In this document: one piece after another, positions 45,676 through 55,177 of the stretch
How the letters are laid out: every line of letters begins with the position of its first letter
Position numbering within the stretch: position 1 is the first letter of the stretch
From: UBA9676 sp963837105
GTDB taxonomy: Bacteria > Actinomycetota > Actinomycetes > Streptosporangiales > Streptosporangiaceae
Length of the DNA stretch: 64,000 bases
Assembly: GCA_963837105.1 (NCBI GenBank)
Contig: CAWIMG010000035.1
Span: 1 to 64,000, forward strand
Reading direction: 5' to 3'
The notes under the pieces: model-generated
Database searches by the model: none
What the model was told of the DNA's origin: nothing
Seen by the model: only the letters and a program-made list of their open reading frames with translations
Made by a program: the position numbers and the translations under genes

Positions 45676-46095
45676 GTGGACGATCCTTTTCTGGCCGCCC
45701 GGGCACCGAAGCTGCGCAAGGCGGTCCGGGATGCGGTCAGGGCCGCATACGCCTACGTGGTCCTGGACGGGACGCTGATCCCGGTTGACCGGGTCGCCGC
45801 AGACCGGCCTTTCTACTCCGGCAAGCACAAGAAACACGGGATGAACCTGCAGGTCATCGCCAGCCCGACGGGACATCTTGTGGGTGTCCGGGGCGCTGCC
45901 CGGCCCGGTGCACGACAAGAAGGCCGAGTGGATCTGGGGTGTCCTGGACGAACTGGAGGCCGCCGGGCTGGTCACGCTGGCTGACAAGGGCTACCAGGGA
46001 GCCGCGCACGCGAAGATCCCCTACCGGGGGAAGAACAAGCCGGAATCACAGAAGCAGGCCAACCGTGCCCACACGAGACTCCGCGCTCCCGGCCG
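45676..46095 (+). mobile_element. Remnant of an IS5-type (DDE_Tnp_4) transposase
   Basis: The sequence gives AYVVLDGTLIPVDRVAADRPFYSGKHKKHGMNLQVIASP (core DGTLIPVDRVAADRPFYSGK) in one frame. After about 45870 it continues in another as LWVSGALPGPVHDKKAEWIWGVLDELEAAGLVTLADKGYQG (core PGPVHDKKAEWIWGVL, then ADKGYQG). The first and second catalytic Asp regions (LDGT, LADKGYQG) are therefore visible. Two Gs seem lost at 45868-45876, and the protein breaks off after NRAHTRLRAPG, before the last catalytic Glu. The N-terminal third is absent. No terminal inverted repeats were found. It marks past insertion in this stretch. Confidence 0.75.
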
Positions 46096-46761
46096 TCCCG
46101 GTTCCTGCCGCTCACGCACGGCCTGTACACCATCCTCGTGCTGATCCCGGTGATGATCGCCCCTCGGGCGGCCTGCCAGCGCCGCTGGCGCTCTGGACCA
46201 TCGGGGGCTGGGACATGCTGTGGTTCGTGCTCAGCGCCAGCCTCCTGCGCTTCACCCCAGCGCCGTTCCGAGCGACCCGGCAATGGCAAAGATCACCGGC
46301 CCTACCTGACCGCACATCCGCTCATCGCACGACAGGACGTCCGCAGGCGGGCAGATCAGCCTGATCGCTACTGTGCCGAGCCATCACCCAAGCGCAGCAC
46401 TATCCGAACCTATCGGCGGATCTCGCGCACCTGCTGCGGACCAGCACTGGTCGCAGGGCGTGCGTCGAGGCTAGACCCAAGTTACGTCGGCGTGTCGGCT
46501 GCAAATGGCTGATGAGTTGCGAAAACTTCACGGAATCGGCCGAAAGACGTAGCCAGAAAGACCAGGGGCAGGGTTGACCGTGATAGCTCTTTGATCACCA
46601 GGGATCTTCTCCGGACGGCTCGTTCGCCGCTCCGGCCGGGGTCATGTAGCCAGAACGTTGTCTTGCCTCGGACGACGTTTTGGCAGGTCATAGTGCGGAT
46701 TTGTATACCCAAGATCAAGTAACTTCGGGCTAGATAACGGAAGTGGTGAGAATGGCCTTTC
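46096..46761. other. Region after the IS remnant, fragments only
   Basis: No intact gene is evident. Two short hydrophobic pieces in different frames, GLYTILVLIPVMIA and then PLALWTIGGWDMLWFVLSASLLRF (46110-46260), could be one frameshifted membrane segment of an unknown protein. From 46510 to 46760 the GC content falls and nothing coding is seen; this part should include the 3' end signals of the ABC permease gene. Confidence 0.35.
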
Positions 46762-47943
46762 TCACGCGTCCCTGGTCATCATTCGCCATGCGCCGAGGAT
46801 CGTCCAGCCCACCAGCCAGGCGATGATGACGCAGACGGCCTGGGTGGCCGATTCGGGCAGCAGTGATAGCCCGGCGCCGGGGCGGGCGAGGCCTCCGGCT
46901 ACCCCCGGCATCCCGAATGCCATCGGCAGCCCGGCTGGTTCCAGGTGGGCCACGGCCAGCCCTACGACCGAGCGTTGCAGGTCCTGCAGATGGGGGATGT
47001 CCACCGCGGAAAAGATCGGCGTCAGGATCATCTGGAACACGATTAGCAAGATCACCGGGACGGTTCTTTGCCCCATCAGCGAGGCGAGCCCGAGCCCGAC
47101 GATGAATCCGACGGCCGCTTCAAGCTCGATCCACAGCCCGGCCCTGACCATAAGGGAGATCGACGGGATGCGGATGATAGAGGTGTACCCGTTCTGGCCG
47201 GAGTAGTCGCGCTTGGCGATCTTGACAGCCAGAGCTTGCGCCGCAGGGGGCGCGGGCTGGGCGGGGGTGACCGCAGACTTCGAATAGCTAGGCGGGCCGG
47301 CGCACGTGACGTTCTCCGGAACTGGCCCGTTGTAGTTGAGATAGCAGATGACCGGCTTGGCGTGGTCCCGGGCCCAGTTCTCGAAGCCGACGCGGGACAG
47401 GCCCGGAGGAATGTTCACGGACGAGTCAGTGATGAAGGCCGGAGCGGCGAAGACGCTTACCGCGCAGACCATCGTGTAGCCGATCGCGACCAGCGGCACG
47501 ACGATCGCCAGTCCGGCGGGGATCCGGGCCAAGTACAGCGCCAGCCGGGAGCGGCCGGTCACGACCAGGTGCCGGAACATTCCTTCGGTGAGGTCGCGCG
47601 ATCCCGCCGTGCAGCCCACCGTGGTGGCGAGTATGAAGCCGAAGAGGGGCAAAAAGCCGCCGACCAGGACCCCGAAGATTGCGTAGCCGCCGGCAGGTGG
47701 GTTGGCGTGCGGCGCGAACGCGTGGGCGAGCAGGCGAATGAGGAGGAAGACCGCCGGGAGCCCGATGTTCACCGCGATGAGGGCGATCATGAGGCCGCGC
47801 CGTTTGCGCAGCTCCATGACTTTGGTGGTTATCATGCCGGCGCTGGGAATCGGGGATCCCCGGCGGTCGCGTGAGTGCCCTGTGGGTGCCGTCTGGGGTG
47901 CCTGGTCCGGCGCCGGTGTGCCGTGGGCGGGCAGGGTTGTCAT
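46762..47943 (-). CDS. ABC-2 type exporter permease
   Basis: The start at 47943 overlaps the ATPase stop (ATGA). The protein of about 393 residues has a cytosolic start followed by MELRKRRGLMIALIAVNIGLPAVFLLI, the usual first helix of ABC-2 permeases (core RKRRGLMIALIAVNIGLPA). Six helices are recognisable, with a large outer loop (about residues 150-240) that includes NIPPGLSRVGFENWARDH and two Cys residues. FGFILATTVGCTAGSRDLTEGMFRHLVVTGRSR (core GSRDLTEGMFRHLVV) is the conserved cytosolic loop. It should pair with the ATPase to export a peptide, drug or lipid; the cargo is unknown. Confidence 0.82.
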   Translation of the reverse strand: MTTLPAHGTPAPDQAPQTAPTGHSRDRRGSPIPSAGMITTKVMELRKRRGLMIALIAVNIGLPAVFLLIRLLAHAFAPHANPPAGGYAIFGVLVGGFLPLFGFILATTVGCTAGSRDLTEGMFRHLVVTGRSRLALYLARIPAGLAIVVPLVAIGYTMVCAVSVFAAPAFITDSSVNIPPGLSRVGFENWARDHAKPVICYLNYNGPVPENVTCAGPPSYSKSAVTPAQPAPPAAQALAVKIAKRDYSGQNGYTSIIRIPSISLMVRAGLWIELEAAVGFIVGLGLASLMGQRTVPVILLIVFQMILTPIFSAVDIPHLQDLQRSVVGLAVAHLEPAGLPMAFGMPGVAGGLARPGAGLSLLPESATQAVCVIIAWLVGWTILGAWRMMTRDA

Positions 47944-48923
47944 GCCGGGTCCCCCAGTCTGCTGGTGACTTGCAGGAACCACGATTCGAGCGAGGTCTGG
48001 ACCGGCTGGAGCCGGTAGACGGAGATTCCGCCTGCGACGAGAACGCGGTTGATTTCGGCGATGACGTGGCGTCCGGTGCCCGCAGGCAGCGTGATCTCCA
48101 GGCCCAGCGCCGATGGTAGGTCCTCGATGCGGGCGCCGAGGGTGGTGCCCGCGAGCAGGGCACGGGCCCGCCCGGGTTCGGAGCAGTCAATCTGAAGCGC
48201 GAGCGGGGCCCCGGCCAGCAGTTCGGAGATCGGTCCCTGCTGGATGATCCGGCCGCGGTCCACGATGGCGACAGCGTTGCAGGTCCGCTCCACCTCGTCG
48301 AGGAGGTGGGAGGACAGCACCACGGTGCGGCCCTCGGCCACCATTGAAAGGATCATGTCACGCATGTCAGCCATTCCGGCCGGGTCGAGCCCGTTCATGG
48401 GCTCGTCGAGAAGGAGCAGCTGGGGGTCTCCCAGCAGGCATGCGGCGACTCCCAGCCGCTGGCGCATCCCCATTGAGTACTCCGAGACCCGGTCACCGGC
48501 ACGGTGGGCCAGACCGACACGTTCCAGCGCCGGCCCGATGCGGTCCCGCGCGGCCGGTTCGCGTGCCGCGGCGAGTAGCCGCAGGTTCTGCCCGCCGGTG
48601 AGATGGCGGTGGAACCGGGGTTCGTCGACGATGGCGCCGACCCGGGTAAGAGCTGCCGCGCGATGCCGCGGGACGGGGTACCCGAGCAGGGACATCGTGC
48701 CAGCATCAGCGCGGGTCAATCCCAGCAGCACCCGGATGAGCGTGGTCTTGCCGGCGCCATTGGGGCCGAGGTAGCCGAACGCCGATCCCCGGGGGACCAG
48801 GAGCTCGACATCGTTCACGGCGGTCTTCGCCCCGAACCGCTTGGTGAGCCTGTGAGTCTCCACGGCCCAGCGGCTTTCGGCGGCCAGCTTGCCGGGGGTG
48901 CCTGGAACTGTGGTGGTATTCAT
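47940..48923 (-). CDS. ABC transporter ATP-binding protein (DrrA-like)
   Basis: The 327-residue protein has Walker A GPNGAGKTTL, signature YSMGMRQRLGVA (the ABC-2 exporter form), Walker B LLLLDEPMNGLDP and the H-loop VLSSHLLDEVERT. The C-terminal 90 residues form the extra domain usual for drug or antibiotic exporters. The ATG at 48923 follows GGGGGGCAC. It is coupled to the permease. A truncated response-regulator gene lies divergently beside it; transporters of this type are often controlled by an adjacent two-component system, so that system may once have regulated it. Confidence 0.9.
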   Translation of the reverse strand: MNTTTVPGTPGKLAAESRWAVETHRLTKRFGAKTAVNDVELLVPRGSAFGYLGPNGAGKTTLIRVLLGLTRADAGTMSLLGYPVPRHRAAALTRVGAIVDEPRFHRHLTGGQNLRLLAAAREPAARDRIGPALERVGLAHRAGDRVSEYSMGMRQRLGVAACLLGDPQLLLLDEPMNGLDPAGMADMRDMILSMVAEGRTVVLSSHLLDEVERTCNAVAIVDRGRIIQQGPISELLAGAPLALQIDCSEPGRARALLAGTTLGARIEDLPSALGLEITLPAGTGRHVIAEINRVLVAGGISVYRLQPVQTSLESWFLQVTSRLGDPA

Positions 48924-49019
48924 CCGGTGCCCCCCTCGCGGCCGGTGTCAGGAAGACCCTTCTGTCCCTGCGCGACCATGAGGTTGATCAGCTTACGGAA
49001 GGCCCATCCCTTCATTCGC

Positions 49020-49330
49020 GGGGCCTTCGCCGCGACCCGCTGCTCAAGGCCCGGGAAGTCGAGCTCGCGCGCCCCGACGTCGCGATCATCGATATCAAGA
49101 TGCCGCCGACTCACACCGACGAGGGCCTCATCGCTGCTCAGGAAATCCGCACCTCGCATCCGGATGTCGGGGTGCTCGTCCTCTCCCACTATCTTCAGTC
49201 GCACTACGCGATGCGGCTGATCGAGCAGCACCCGGGCGGGGTCGGCTACCTGCTCAAGGAACGCGTGTCCGGCGTGGGTGTCAACGCGGGGCAAGCGCTT
49301 CATGCCACCAGCATGGCCGGTTATTCCCAG
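49020..49330 (+). pseudogene. Receiver-domain fragment of a NarL/LuxR-type response regulator
   Basis: In frame the sequence reads DPLLKAREVELARPDVAIIDIKMPPTHTDEGLIAAQEIR and continues HPDVGVLVLSHYLQSHYAMRLIE and GGVGYLLKERVS (cores PDVAIIDIKMPPTHTDEG and VGYLLKERVS). This is the phospho-Asp strand (IIDIKMPP), the Ser/Thr strand (VLVLSHY) and the Lys strand (YLLKERV) of a receiver domain. The first 40 residues (acidic pair) and the whole DNA-binding HTH are missing, and no start is usable. The downstream piece to 49540 does not look coding. It lies divergent to the ABC exporter genes and may be a relic of their regulator. Confidence 0.7.
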
Positions 49331-49436
49331 CGGAACGCAGCCCGCGCTGTGATCGCGGCCGCCAGAGTGATCGCGCGCGACAATGCCCCCGCTGCCTACT
49401 CCGCGCGGTCGCGGGAGCCCGGGTCGGTGCCGGGGC

Positions 49437-51806
49437 TCACGTCACTCGGCGGTCCCGCGCTGGGGGTCGGCTCCCGGGCGGCTCTACCCCGGTGGCGGTC
49501 GCCTGACCGATCGCGGCCTGGTTCGGGACGAGGCTGAAGGCGCCCTCCTCCTCCTGCGCGTTGTGCAGCCGGAGCACGGCGTACAGCCCGTAGAGCAGGC
49601 GCCGGAGTTCGATGACGTCCTCGGGCTGCACGGTTTCGTTGTCGAGGCCCGTGAGAAGTCGCCGCAGCCGGCTGACCTGGTGCTCGATCTCTGCGTGCGT
49701 GCGGCTCATCGCCGCTGTCGCGTCCCTCCCGTCGAGCGCTCGGGCCACCAGGGGGACGAGCAGCGCCTCCTCGGCCCGCTCATGCGGGAGCAGTTCACCC
49801 TCCAGCAGATCCAGCAACGTGCGCACCGGGGCGAGGTCGCAGCCGCGCGTCGACAGTCCGTTAGCCACCGACCGGATCTGCTCGACCGCCGGCAGCACGG
49901 CGTCGTGCTCGGCCCGCAGCCGGAGCGCGGTGGCGATGTCCGCGGGCGGCATCGCGATCGTGTGGATCGCGCCGGGTAGCACCGCCCGCAGGGCGATGCC
50001 GATCGCCAGCACGTCGATGACCTCTTGCAGGAGCGCGCCCGCCGCCGGCTGGAGGAGCCCGGCCGCGGCGGCGGCCATCGCCACAAGCGACAGGCCCATG
50101 CCGATGAGGACGGCCTGCAGGGCGATCCGCTTCGAGCGGCGCGCGATGAGGATCGCGTCGGCCAGGGCGTTGACCCGGTTGACCGTGAGAACGACGTCGG
50201 CCGCCTCGGATGACGCGGTGGCCCCGCGCGCGGCGAGGGCCACCCCGACGCCGGCCGCCGCGAGCGCGGGAGCGTCGTTCACCCCGTCCCCGACCATGAT
50301 CGTCGCACCGTGCGCCGACTCGCGTCCGATCGCGGCGAGCTTGTCCGCTGGGTCGCAGTCGGCCAGCACGGTATCGACGCCCACGACCCGCCCGACCATG
50401 TCCGCGATGTCCGCGCGGTCGCCGGTGACCAGGACGACACGCGTGACCCCGGCCTCGCGCAGCGCGCGCACCATCCGGGGCGCGCCGGGCCGGATCGGGT
50501 CCTCAAGAAGAAAGGCGCCAGCGGGATCGCCGTCGACGGCGGCGAAGACCGTCAGCGAGCCGTCCAGGTCAGCGCGCCGGCGCACCTGGCGCACCCACAG
50601 CGGCGGCTCGCCGCCGACGATCCACGCGGCCTTGCCGAGCCTCACCCGGTGAATGCCGACGGTCCCCTCCAGGCCGTAGCCGTGCACCTCCCGAACGCCG
50701 GCCGGCATCTCCAGCGCAAGCCCGCGACTGGTGGCGGCGGTGACGATGGCGCTCGCGAGGACATGCGCCGAGACCTGATCGAGCGAGGCGGCGAGGCGCA
50801 GCAGCCCGTCCGCGTCCATCGGGCCGCCCGCCGTGACGACGCCGGCCAGCCCCGGCCGCCCCTGGGTCAGCGTGCCGGTCTTGTCGAAGAGCATCACCTG
50901 CCCAGCGGCCAGGCGTTCGAGGGCGCCGCCGCCCTTGATGACGACGCCGATGCGCGCGGCGCGGGACAGGCCGGACATGATCGCGATCGGGGCCGCGAGC
51001 AGCAGCGGGCACGGCGTCGCGACGACGAGCACGGCGACAGCGCGGACGGGGTCCGCGCTGACCGCCCAGGCCGCTGCTGCCAGGACGAGCGTGAGCGGGA
51101 CGAAGAGAACAGCGAACCGGTCGGCGGCGCGGACGAACGGCGCCGACGAGGCCTGGGCCTGCTCGACGAGGCGCACCACCCCGGCGTATGTGGACTCCGC
51201 GGCCGCCGCCGTCGCGACAAGGTCGATCGGCTGCCCCGCGTTGACCACGCCGCTGCGAACGTCCTCGCCGGCGATTCGCTCCGCCGGCCGCGACTCCCCC
51301 GTGAGAGCCGATTCGTCCAGCACGGCCGAGCTGAGGAGCCGCCCGTCCACCGGGACGATCCCTCCCGCGCCCACGAGCAGCCGGTCACCGGGGACGACGT
51401 CGTCCACCGGGACCTCGGCGACGCCGCCCCCGACGCGGCGCCGGGCCGTGCGCGGGGCCCGCTCGACCAGCAGGCTCAGCTCGCGCCGCGCCCGCGCGGA
51501 CGCCCGGGCCTCCAGGAGTTGCCCGCTGGCGAGCATCACCGTGATCACGGCGCCGGCGAACGGCTCGTTGACCGCCAGGGCGCCGGCCAGGGCGAGCACC
51601 GCGATGACGTCGACGCTCGGCTGGTGGCGCCGGATCGCGCCGACTGTCCAGGACACCGAGAAGACAAGGCCCAGCACGGTGCCGGCGATCCACAGGACGC
51701 TCGCGGGCGTCCCGGCAGCCAGCAGCCACGCCACCCCGCCCGCCAGTAGCAGCATGGCCGCCAAGACGAACAGCAGCATCTCCTTGCTTTCACGCAACCG
51801 GGCCAT
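49437..51806 (-). CDS. Metal-type P-ATPase fused to a C-terminal hemerythrin domain
   Basis: The protein of about 789 residues (ATG at 51806) has an N-terminal helix pair, the TGES actuator loop, a TPCPLLLAAP membrane motif, DKTGTLTQG with the phosphorylated Asp, and MVGDGVNDAPAL. The ion-site motif is TPCP rather than CPC or SPC, and there is no N-terminal metal-binding HMA domain, so its ion is unclear. Past the last helix a helical domain carries LRAEHDAVLP, LLPHERAEEALLVP, RTHAEIEHQV and LRLHNAQEEEG. Its spaced His and Glu residues fit a hemerythrin-like di-iron domain. A fused O2- or iron-sensing tail on a transport ATPase suggests redox- or iron-linked control. The gene stands alone between the receiver fragment and the SRPBCC gene. 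An in-frame extension to 51905 is possible. Confidence 0.85.
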   Translation of the reverse strand: MARLRESKEMLLFVLAAMLLLAGGVAWLLAAGTPASVLWIAGTVLGLVFSVSWTVGAIRRHQPSVDVIAVLALAGALAVNEPFAGAVITVMLASGQLLEARASARARRELSLLVERAPRTARRRVGGGVAEVPVDDVVPGDRLLVGAGGIVPVDGRLLSSAVLDESALTGESRPAERIAGEDVRSGVVNAGQPIDLVATAAAAESTYAGVVRLVEQAQASSAPFVRAADRFAVLFVPLTLVLAAAAWAVSADPVRAVAVLVVATPCPLLLAAPIAIMSGLSRAARIGVVIKGGGALERLAAGQVMLFDKTGTLTQGRPGLAGVVTAGGPMDADGLLRLAASLDQVSAHVLASAIVTAATSRGLALEMPAGVREVHGYGLEGTVGIHRVRLGKAAWIVGGEPPLWVRQVRRRADLDGSLTVFAAVDGDPAGAFLLEDPIRPGAPRMVRALREAGVTRVVLVTGDRADIADMVGRVVGVDTVLADCDPADKLAAIGRESAHGATIMVGDGVNDAPALAAAGVGVALAARGATASSEAADVVLTVNRVNALADAILIARRSKRIALQAVLIGMGLSLVAMAAAAAGLLQPAAGALLQEVIDVLAIGIALRAVLPGAIHTIAMPPADIATALRLRAEHDAVLPAVEQIRSVANGLSTRGCDLAPVRTLLDLLEGELLPHERAEEALLVPLVARALDGRDATAAMSRTHAEIEHQVSRLRRLLTGLDNETVQPEDVIELRRLLYGLYAVLRLHNAQEEEGAFSLVPNQAAIGQATATGVEPPGSRPPARDRRVT

Positions 51807-52122
51807 GCTCTCATTCTGACGTGTGCCTGACGTTGCGATACAAGATCGCTTTCTGTTCGCCAACATCGCGGGAGCGCCGAGCGGGTGAGTCTGCCAGTGG
51901 GCCAAGGCACGCCGGTGGACCCGGGCTTGTCCGGGGCCAGGCCTGTGGGGTGCCAGAACTCGGCCACGGGCCTTGACCCGGGCATCTACGCGGCTCGCTG
52001 GTATTCGCTCAGAGGCCGCCGGGGACCGGGCGGCGCTTGATCCGCTCGTGGGAGAGGCCGGCGACCGATTCGCCGCACGGGGGCGGGCGGAGCTGGCGGA
52101 TGGTCCTCATCTGGCCGCCGGG

Positions 52123-52549
52123 TCAGCGCTCCATGATGCTCTTGATCGCCCGCAGGTCCTGCTCTCAGCCGCGCCGCATCACCCGGCGCAGCAACGGCGA
52201 CAGCACCCGCAGCACGCCACGCGGCCGCAGTTCGGTGTGCACGGCCAGCTGGCACCCGCCCGTGATCGGTGTGACCTGCCCTCGGAAACGCACGGTCAGC
52301 CGCCGGGCGGTGCTGACCGCCGACCAGCTGCGGGGCCGGTCGAAGCCAGTGTTCTCGATGATGGCGGTGCCCACGCCACGGCCGAACCGGACCCGGTACT
52401 GGGTGCCCGTCCCCGGCTGGCCCCGGCGTGACCTTCGCGGATCGCACCATGTGCGGGTTGTAGGCCGGCTCGTTCCGCTGGCCGGCGACGAAGTCGAAGA
52501 CCACGTCCGCTGGTGCGTCGATGACGATCTCGCCGGTGATCCTTGTCAT
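52123..52549 (-). pseudogene. SRPBCC (START-like) family protein, frameshifted
   Basis: The gene begins MTRITGEIVIDAPADVVFDFVAGQRNEPAYNPHMVRS, the classic SRPBCC opening (core IVIDAPADVVFDFVAGQRNE). The frame then slips at a G run (GGGGAC, about 52430). The other frame continues GTAIIENTGFDRPRSWSAV and LTVRFRGQVTPITGGCQLAV, then an apparent stop at VMRRG, after which the same frame reads EQDLRAIKSIMER-stop (two compensating slips fit). Restored length is about 140 residues, the family norm. These proteins bind hydrophobic ligands. The start overlaps the stop of the GyrI-like gene (ATGA). Confidence 0.7.
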
Positions 52550-52915
52550 GCCAGGCCTGACACCGGCTCGACGGGGTGCCGGATGATCGTCCGCGGTTTC
52601 TCCGGCGCGCTGCGGCGCGGGTCGCCGAGGTAGATCTCGTGGTGGCGGCCACGGGGGGCGGTAGCCTGCTTCCGCGATGGCCTCGTGCAGTGCCGCGATC
52701 GACGGCGCTTCGGCGGCGTACGGCCCGATGTGCAGCAGCTGAGCGCACCGGCCCTCCGCCCACCGGATGTACTCCAGGCGGGCCAGGCCGGGCAGTCCTT
52801 CTTGCTGGCCGCTTCCGCCGTGGCGGCGGCGATCAGCTCCGCGTCGATCGGGTCCGGCTGCATGATCAGCGTCTGCCACTGCCAGCTGCCGCGATCGCTG
52901 ATGCGGGTGCTGCCA
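52546..52915 (-). pseudogene. GyrI-like small-molecule-binding protein, truncated and frameshifted
   Basis: Visible in pieces: SWQWQTLIMQPDPIDAELI (early part), then ARLEYIRWAEGRCAQLLHIGPYAAEAPSIAALHEAIAEAGY (core LLHIGPYAAEAPSIAALHEA), then HHEIYLGDPRRSAPEKPRTIIRHPV. These are the last two thirds of a COG4832 GyrI-like domain. Slips occur near 52787 (one base) and at a six-C run near 52655. The N-terminal third (the usual start through the first strand pair) is missing. Such proteins bind drugs or aromatic ligands. It is coupled to the SRPBCC gene by ATGA, so the two formed an operon. Confidence 0.65.
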
Positions 52916-52973
52916 GATGCTGTGGTCCGGTGCTGTTCTGCCGGGTCTTGGGGGCGGTGCTGGGGTGTGGGGT

Positions 52974-53696
52974 TCAGGGCGCTGGCCGGAGGTGGGTGTT
53001 GAAGAAGGTCACGATGCGCTGGCGGGCGTCGGCTGCTGAGGGCTGGTGATAGCCGGTGTGGGCGAACTTGCCTGCGACCAGCGCCCACAGGGGTGTCTCG
53101 CCGGGGGCATGGTCGTTGAGGAAGCCGTGTCCGGCGCCGGGGTAGACCCTGATGTCGTGCATCACCCGGTTGGCGTCCAGGATGTGCTCCAGCTGGGTGG
53201 GGGCTTTGGCGAGCGAGCGGTCCCTGGCGCCGTAACTGGCGATGATCGGGCAGGCGTCAGCGAGCAGGGTCATGGCGCTGCCGGGGACGGCGCCGTAGTT
53301 GACGCTGGATGCCCCGTAACCGGGTACCGGAGCCAGGAGCAGCGCGAGGCCGCCGCCCAGGCAGAACCCGATGACGCCGATCCGGCCGGTGCAGTCGCCG
53401 CGGTGGGCGAGCCAGCTGCGGGCGGCTTCGAGGTCATCGAATGCCTGTCCCTGGCGGCTTGCGGCGGCCCGCACCGTCGCGAACAGGCACCGCATCCGGG
53501 GGCCCCAGTAGTACAGGTCGGGAGCGAGGGCGAGGTAGCCAGCCGCGGCGAGCCAGTCCGCCTGCCGGCGCAGGTCGGTGGTCATGCCCAGGGCGTCGTG
53601 GATCACCACCACCCCTGGCCAGGGCGGGTCGCCCGTGGGCATGGCCAGGTAGGCCGGCATGGCCCCACCGGGCCGGCCGATCGACACCGCGCCCAT
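52974..53696 (-). CDS. Dienelactone hydrolase family protein
   Basis: The 240-residue alpha/beta hydrolase has its nucleophile as Cys112 in VIGFCLGGG, the acid in SYGARDRSLAKAPTQLE and the base in PGAGHGFLND, the Cys-Asp-His triad of dienelactone hydrolases. VVVIHDALGM near residue 30 supplies the oxyanion strand. Members cleave lactones or esters from aromatic degradation, but many have other roles. The ATG follows GGGAGGAGGGG. It precedes the broken GyrI/SRPBCC genes on the same strand and may head that operon together with the small membrane protein. Confidence 0.9.
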   Translation of the reverse strand: MGAVSIGRPGGAMPAYLAMPTGDPPWPGVVVIHDALGMTTDLRRQADWLAAAGYLALAPDLYYWGPRMRCLFATVRAAASRQGQAFDDLEAARSWLAHRGDCTGRIGVIGFCLGGGLALLLAPVPGYGASSVNYGAVPGSAMTLLADACPIIASYGARDRSLAKAPTQLEHILDANRVMHDIRVYPGAGHGFLNDHAPGETPLWALVAGKFAHTGYHQPSAADARQRIVTFFNTHLRPAP

Positions 53697-53711
53697 GCAC
53701 CCCTCCTCCCG

Positions 53712-54089
53712 TTATCCAACGAGCCGGTCCGCCCACGCTGGCTGCGTCACCGCGACCGCCAGCAGGGCGACGTCGATCCCGATCCCGATCACCAGCACGG
53801 TGTCCCAGAACGCGGCGAGCAGGGCCATCGACAGCAGGCAGGCCACAATGGTGAGGGCCGGCCAGGCGGCGGAGAGCCCCGGGACACCCCACACCGCCAG
53901 CGCCACCAGCGCGAACCCAGCCACGGTGGCCGCGATCAGCACCCGGGCCACCGGCCGGCGAGCAGGCTCCGGGAGCAGCCACGACCGGCCGATGGAGAAC
54001 TCCGGCACGTCCGGTGCGAGGTAGAGCAGGTGAACCAGGCCGTGGGCCACCAGCAGCACCCCCACCACGACCCGGACGACGATCACCAC
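53712..54089 (-). CDS. Four-helix membrane protein, function unknown
   Basis: The 125-residue product is almost all membrane helix: about 4-24, 48-70, 75-95 and 98-118. A conserved-looking segment VAHGLVHLLYLAP stands at the first loop. I do not recognise a family beyond small four-helix membrane proteins. Its stop is 15 bases before the dienelactone hydrolase start, so the two are probably co-transcribed. Confidence 0.6.
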   Translation of the reverse strand: MVIVVRVVVGVLLVAHGLVHLLYLAPDVPEFSIGRSWLLPEPARRPVARVLIAATVAGFALVALAVWGVPGLSAAWPALTIVACLLSMALLAAFWDTVLVIGIGIDVALLAVAVTQPAWADRLVG

Positions 54090-54834
54090 CCGGCCCCTTC
54101 CGGCCTTCAGCCCGGCCGCCAGCAGTGCCGGTGACGATCAGGGTCAGACGCAACGATGGCGGCGACATCGAACCTGTACTCCAGGTCTTTCCCCGTAACA
54201 GCGGCCAGCACCACCAATGACGCCGGGCCGGGCGCCGTCCACGACTTGCCTGGCAACCCTGCGGGCCATCGAGGACGTTCCGCCTCGACAGGCTGACGCT
54301 TATCGGTGCGCCTGCCGCTGCATTCTTGCTCCCGGCTTGTGCGAGTGTGCTGACTCTGGACGTTCCTTTGGGATCGCTATTGACCCCACCTCCCAGCATC
54401 AGCAGACGGCAATGGTGGGGCCAGCGGGGAGAGACAAAAGGCCCGCAGGCGCGGGACGTCCGCCACATAACTGGCGGCATCAGGAACGCATCGGCCGCGT
54501 TCATGCTGGTCACGGGCGGGTCAGAGGCCTGATCATGTAGCGTCGGCTGGGCGCCTTGGTCACTCTGCGTGCTGCCACGTTGTCTTCGGTAGATGTGTCA
54601 GTGCAGGTCAGCGGGCTAGTCCCGGCACACGCGAGCACTCGAACTCCCGCAAGTCACGCACGATAGTGCCGACCGAGCGCCGCAGTCCGTAGGACTGGGC
54701 CATGACCCGCTGGGCGGCTCTGGTTGGGTTAACAGCGGCGCTCCAAGCGCGGGCAAGCGTGATTGGGGTGAGGACCTTGAGTAGCGCCTCGTCCGAAACA
54801 GCAGCTCCGGCGAAAGAGGTTGAGAGGAGCAGCC
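54090..54834. other. Intergenic stretch, no convincing gene
   Basis: These 745 bases hold only short frames. One on the minus strand at 54608-54844 would give 78 residues with SYGLRRSVGTIVRDLREF, but it lacks a ribosome site and overlaps the next gene. The composition is lower in GC than in neighbouring genes, in line with non-coding or acquired DNA. Confidence 0.35.
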
Positions 54835-55107
54835 ATGCCTGCAAATCCGAGTAGCACGAGTCATCCCGGCCATGCCCTTCGGCATATGTTCAATTCCGAG
54901 GCAATGCCGGGCAGACCACGCCATGGGTACCTGTTCTACTGCCGGTGCGGCCTGCTGTACCTCAACCCTGACGACCCCGAGTATGGCGTCTGGCCGCAGG
55001 GGGTCTGGCAGGGGGAACCGCGCACCGTGCGCGATCTCCACCAGGCTCACATCCGTTACGTGAAAGCGGTGGACAAGATCAACCGGGAGGCCGGGCCGCT
55101 CACCTGA
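54835..55107 (+). CDS. Small hypothetical protein with a CxC motif
   Basis: The ATG at 54835 has GAGAGGAGCA upstream, a good ribosome site. The 90-residue product has GYLFYCRCGLLYLNPDDPEYGVWPQGVW, with CRC in an aromatic-rich setting, and a helical end HQAHIRYVKAVDKINREAG. No family is recognised. The codon pattern is ordinary for this genome. Confidence 0.45.
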   Translation: MPANPSSTSHPGHALRHMFNSEAMPGRPRHGYLFYCRCGLLYLNPDDPEYGVWPQGVWQGEPRTVRDLHQAHIRYVKAVDKINREAGPLT

Positions 55108-55177
55108 CCGATCGGCATGTGCCACGGCGCCCCGGGCGGCTCCACCAGCACAGGCACGGCGGTCAGGGGCTACGGGC

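Noticed and set aside
54608..54844. A 78-residue minus-strand frame
   Set aside because: It has no ribosome site, overlaps the better-supported gene at 54835 and matches no family I know.
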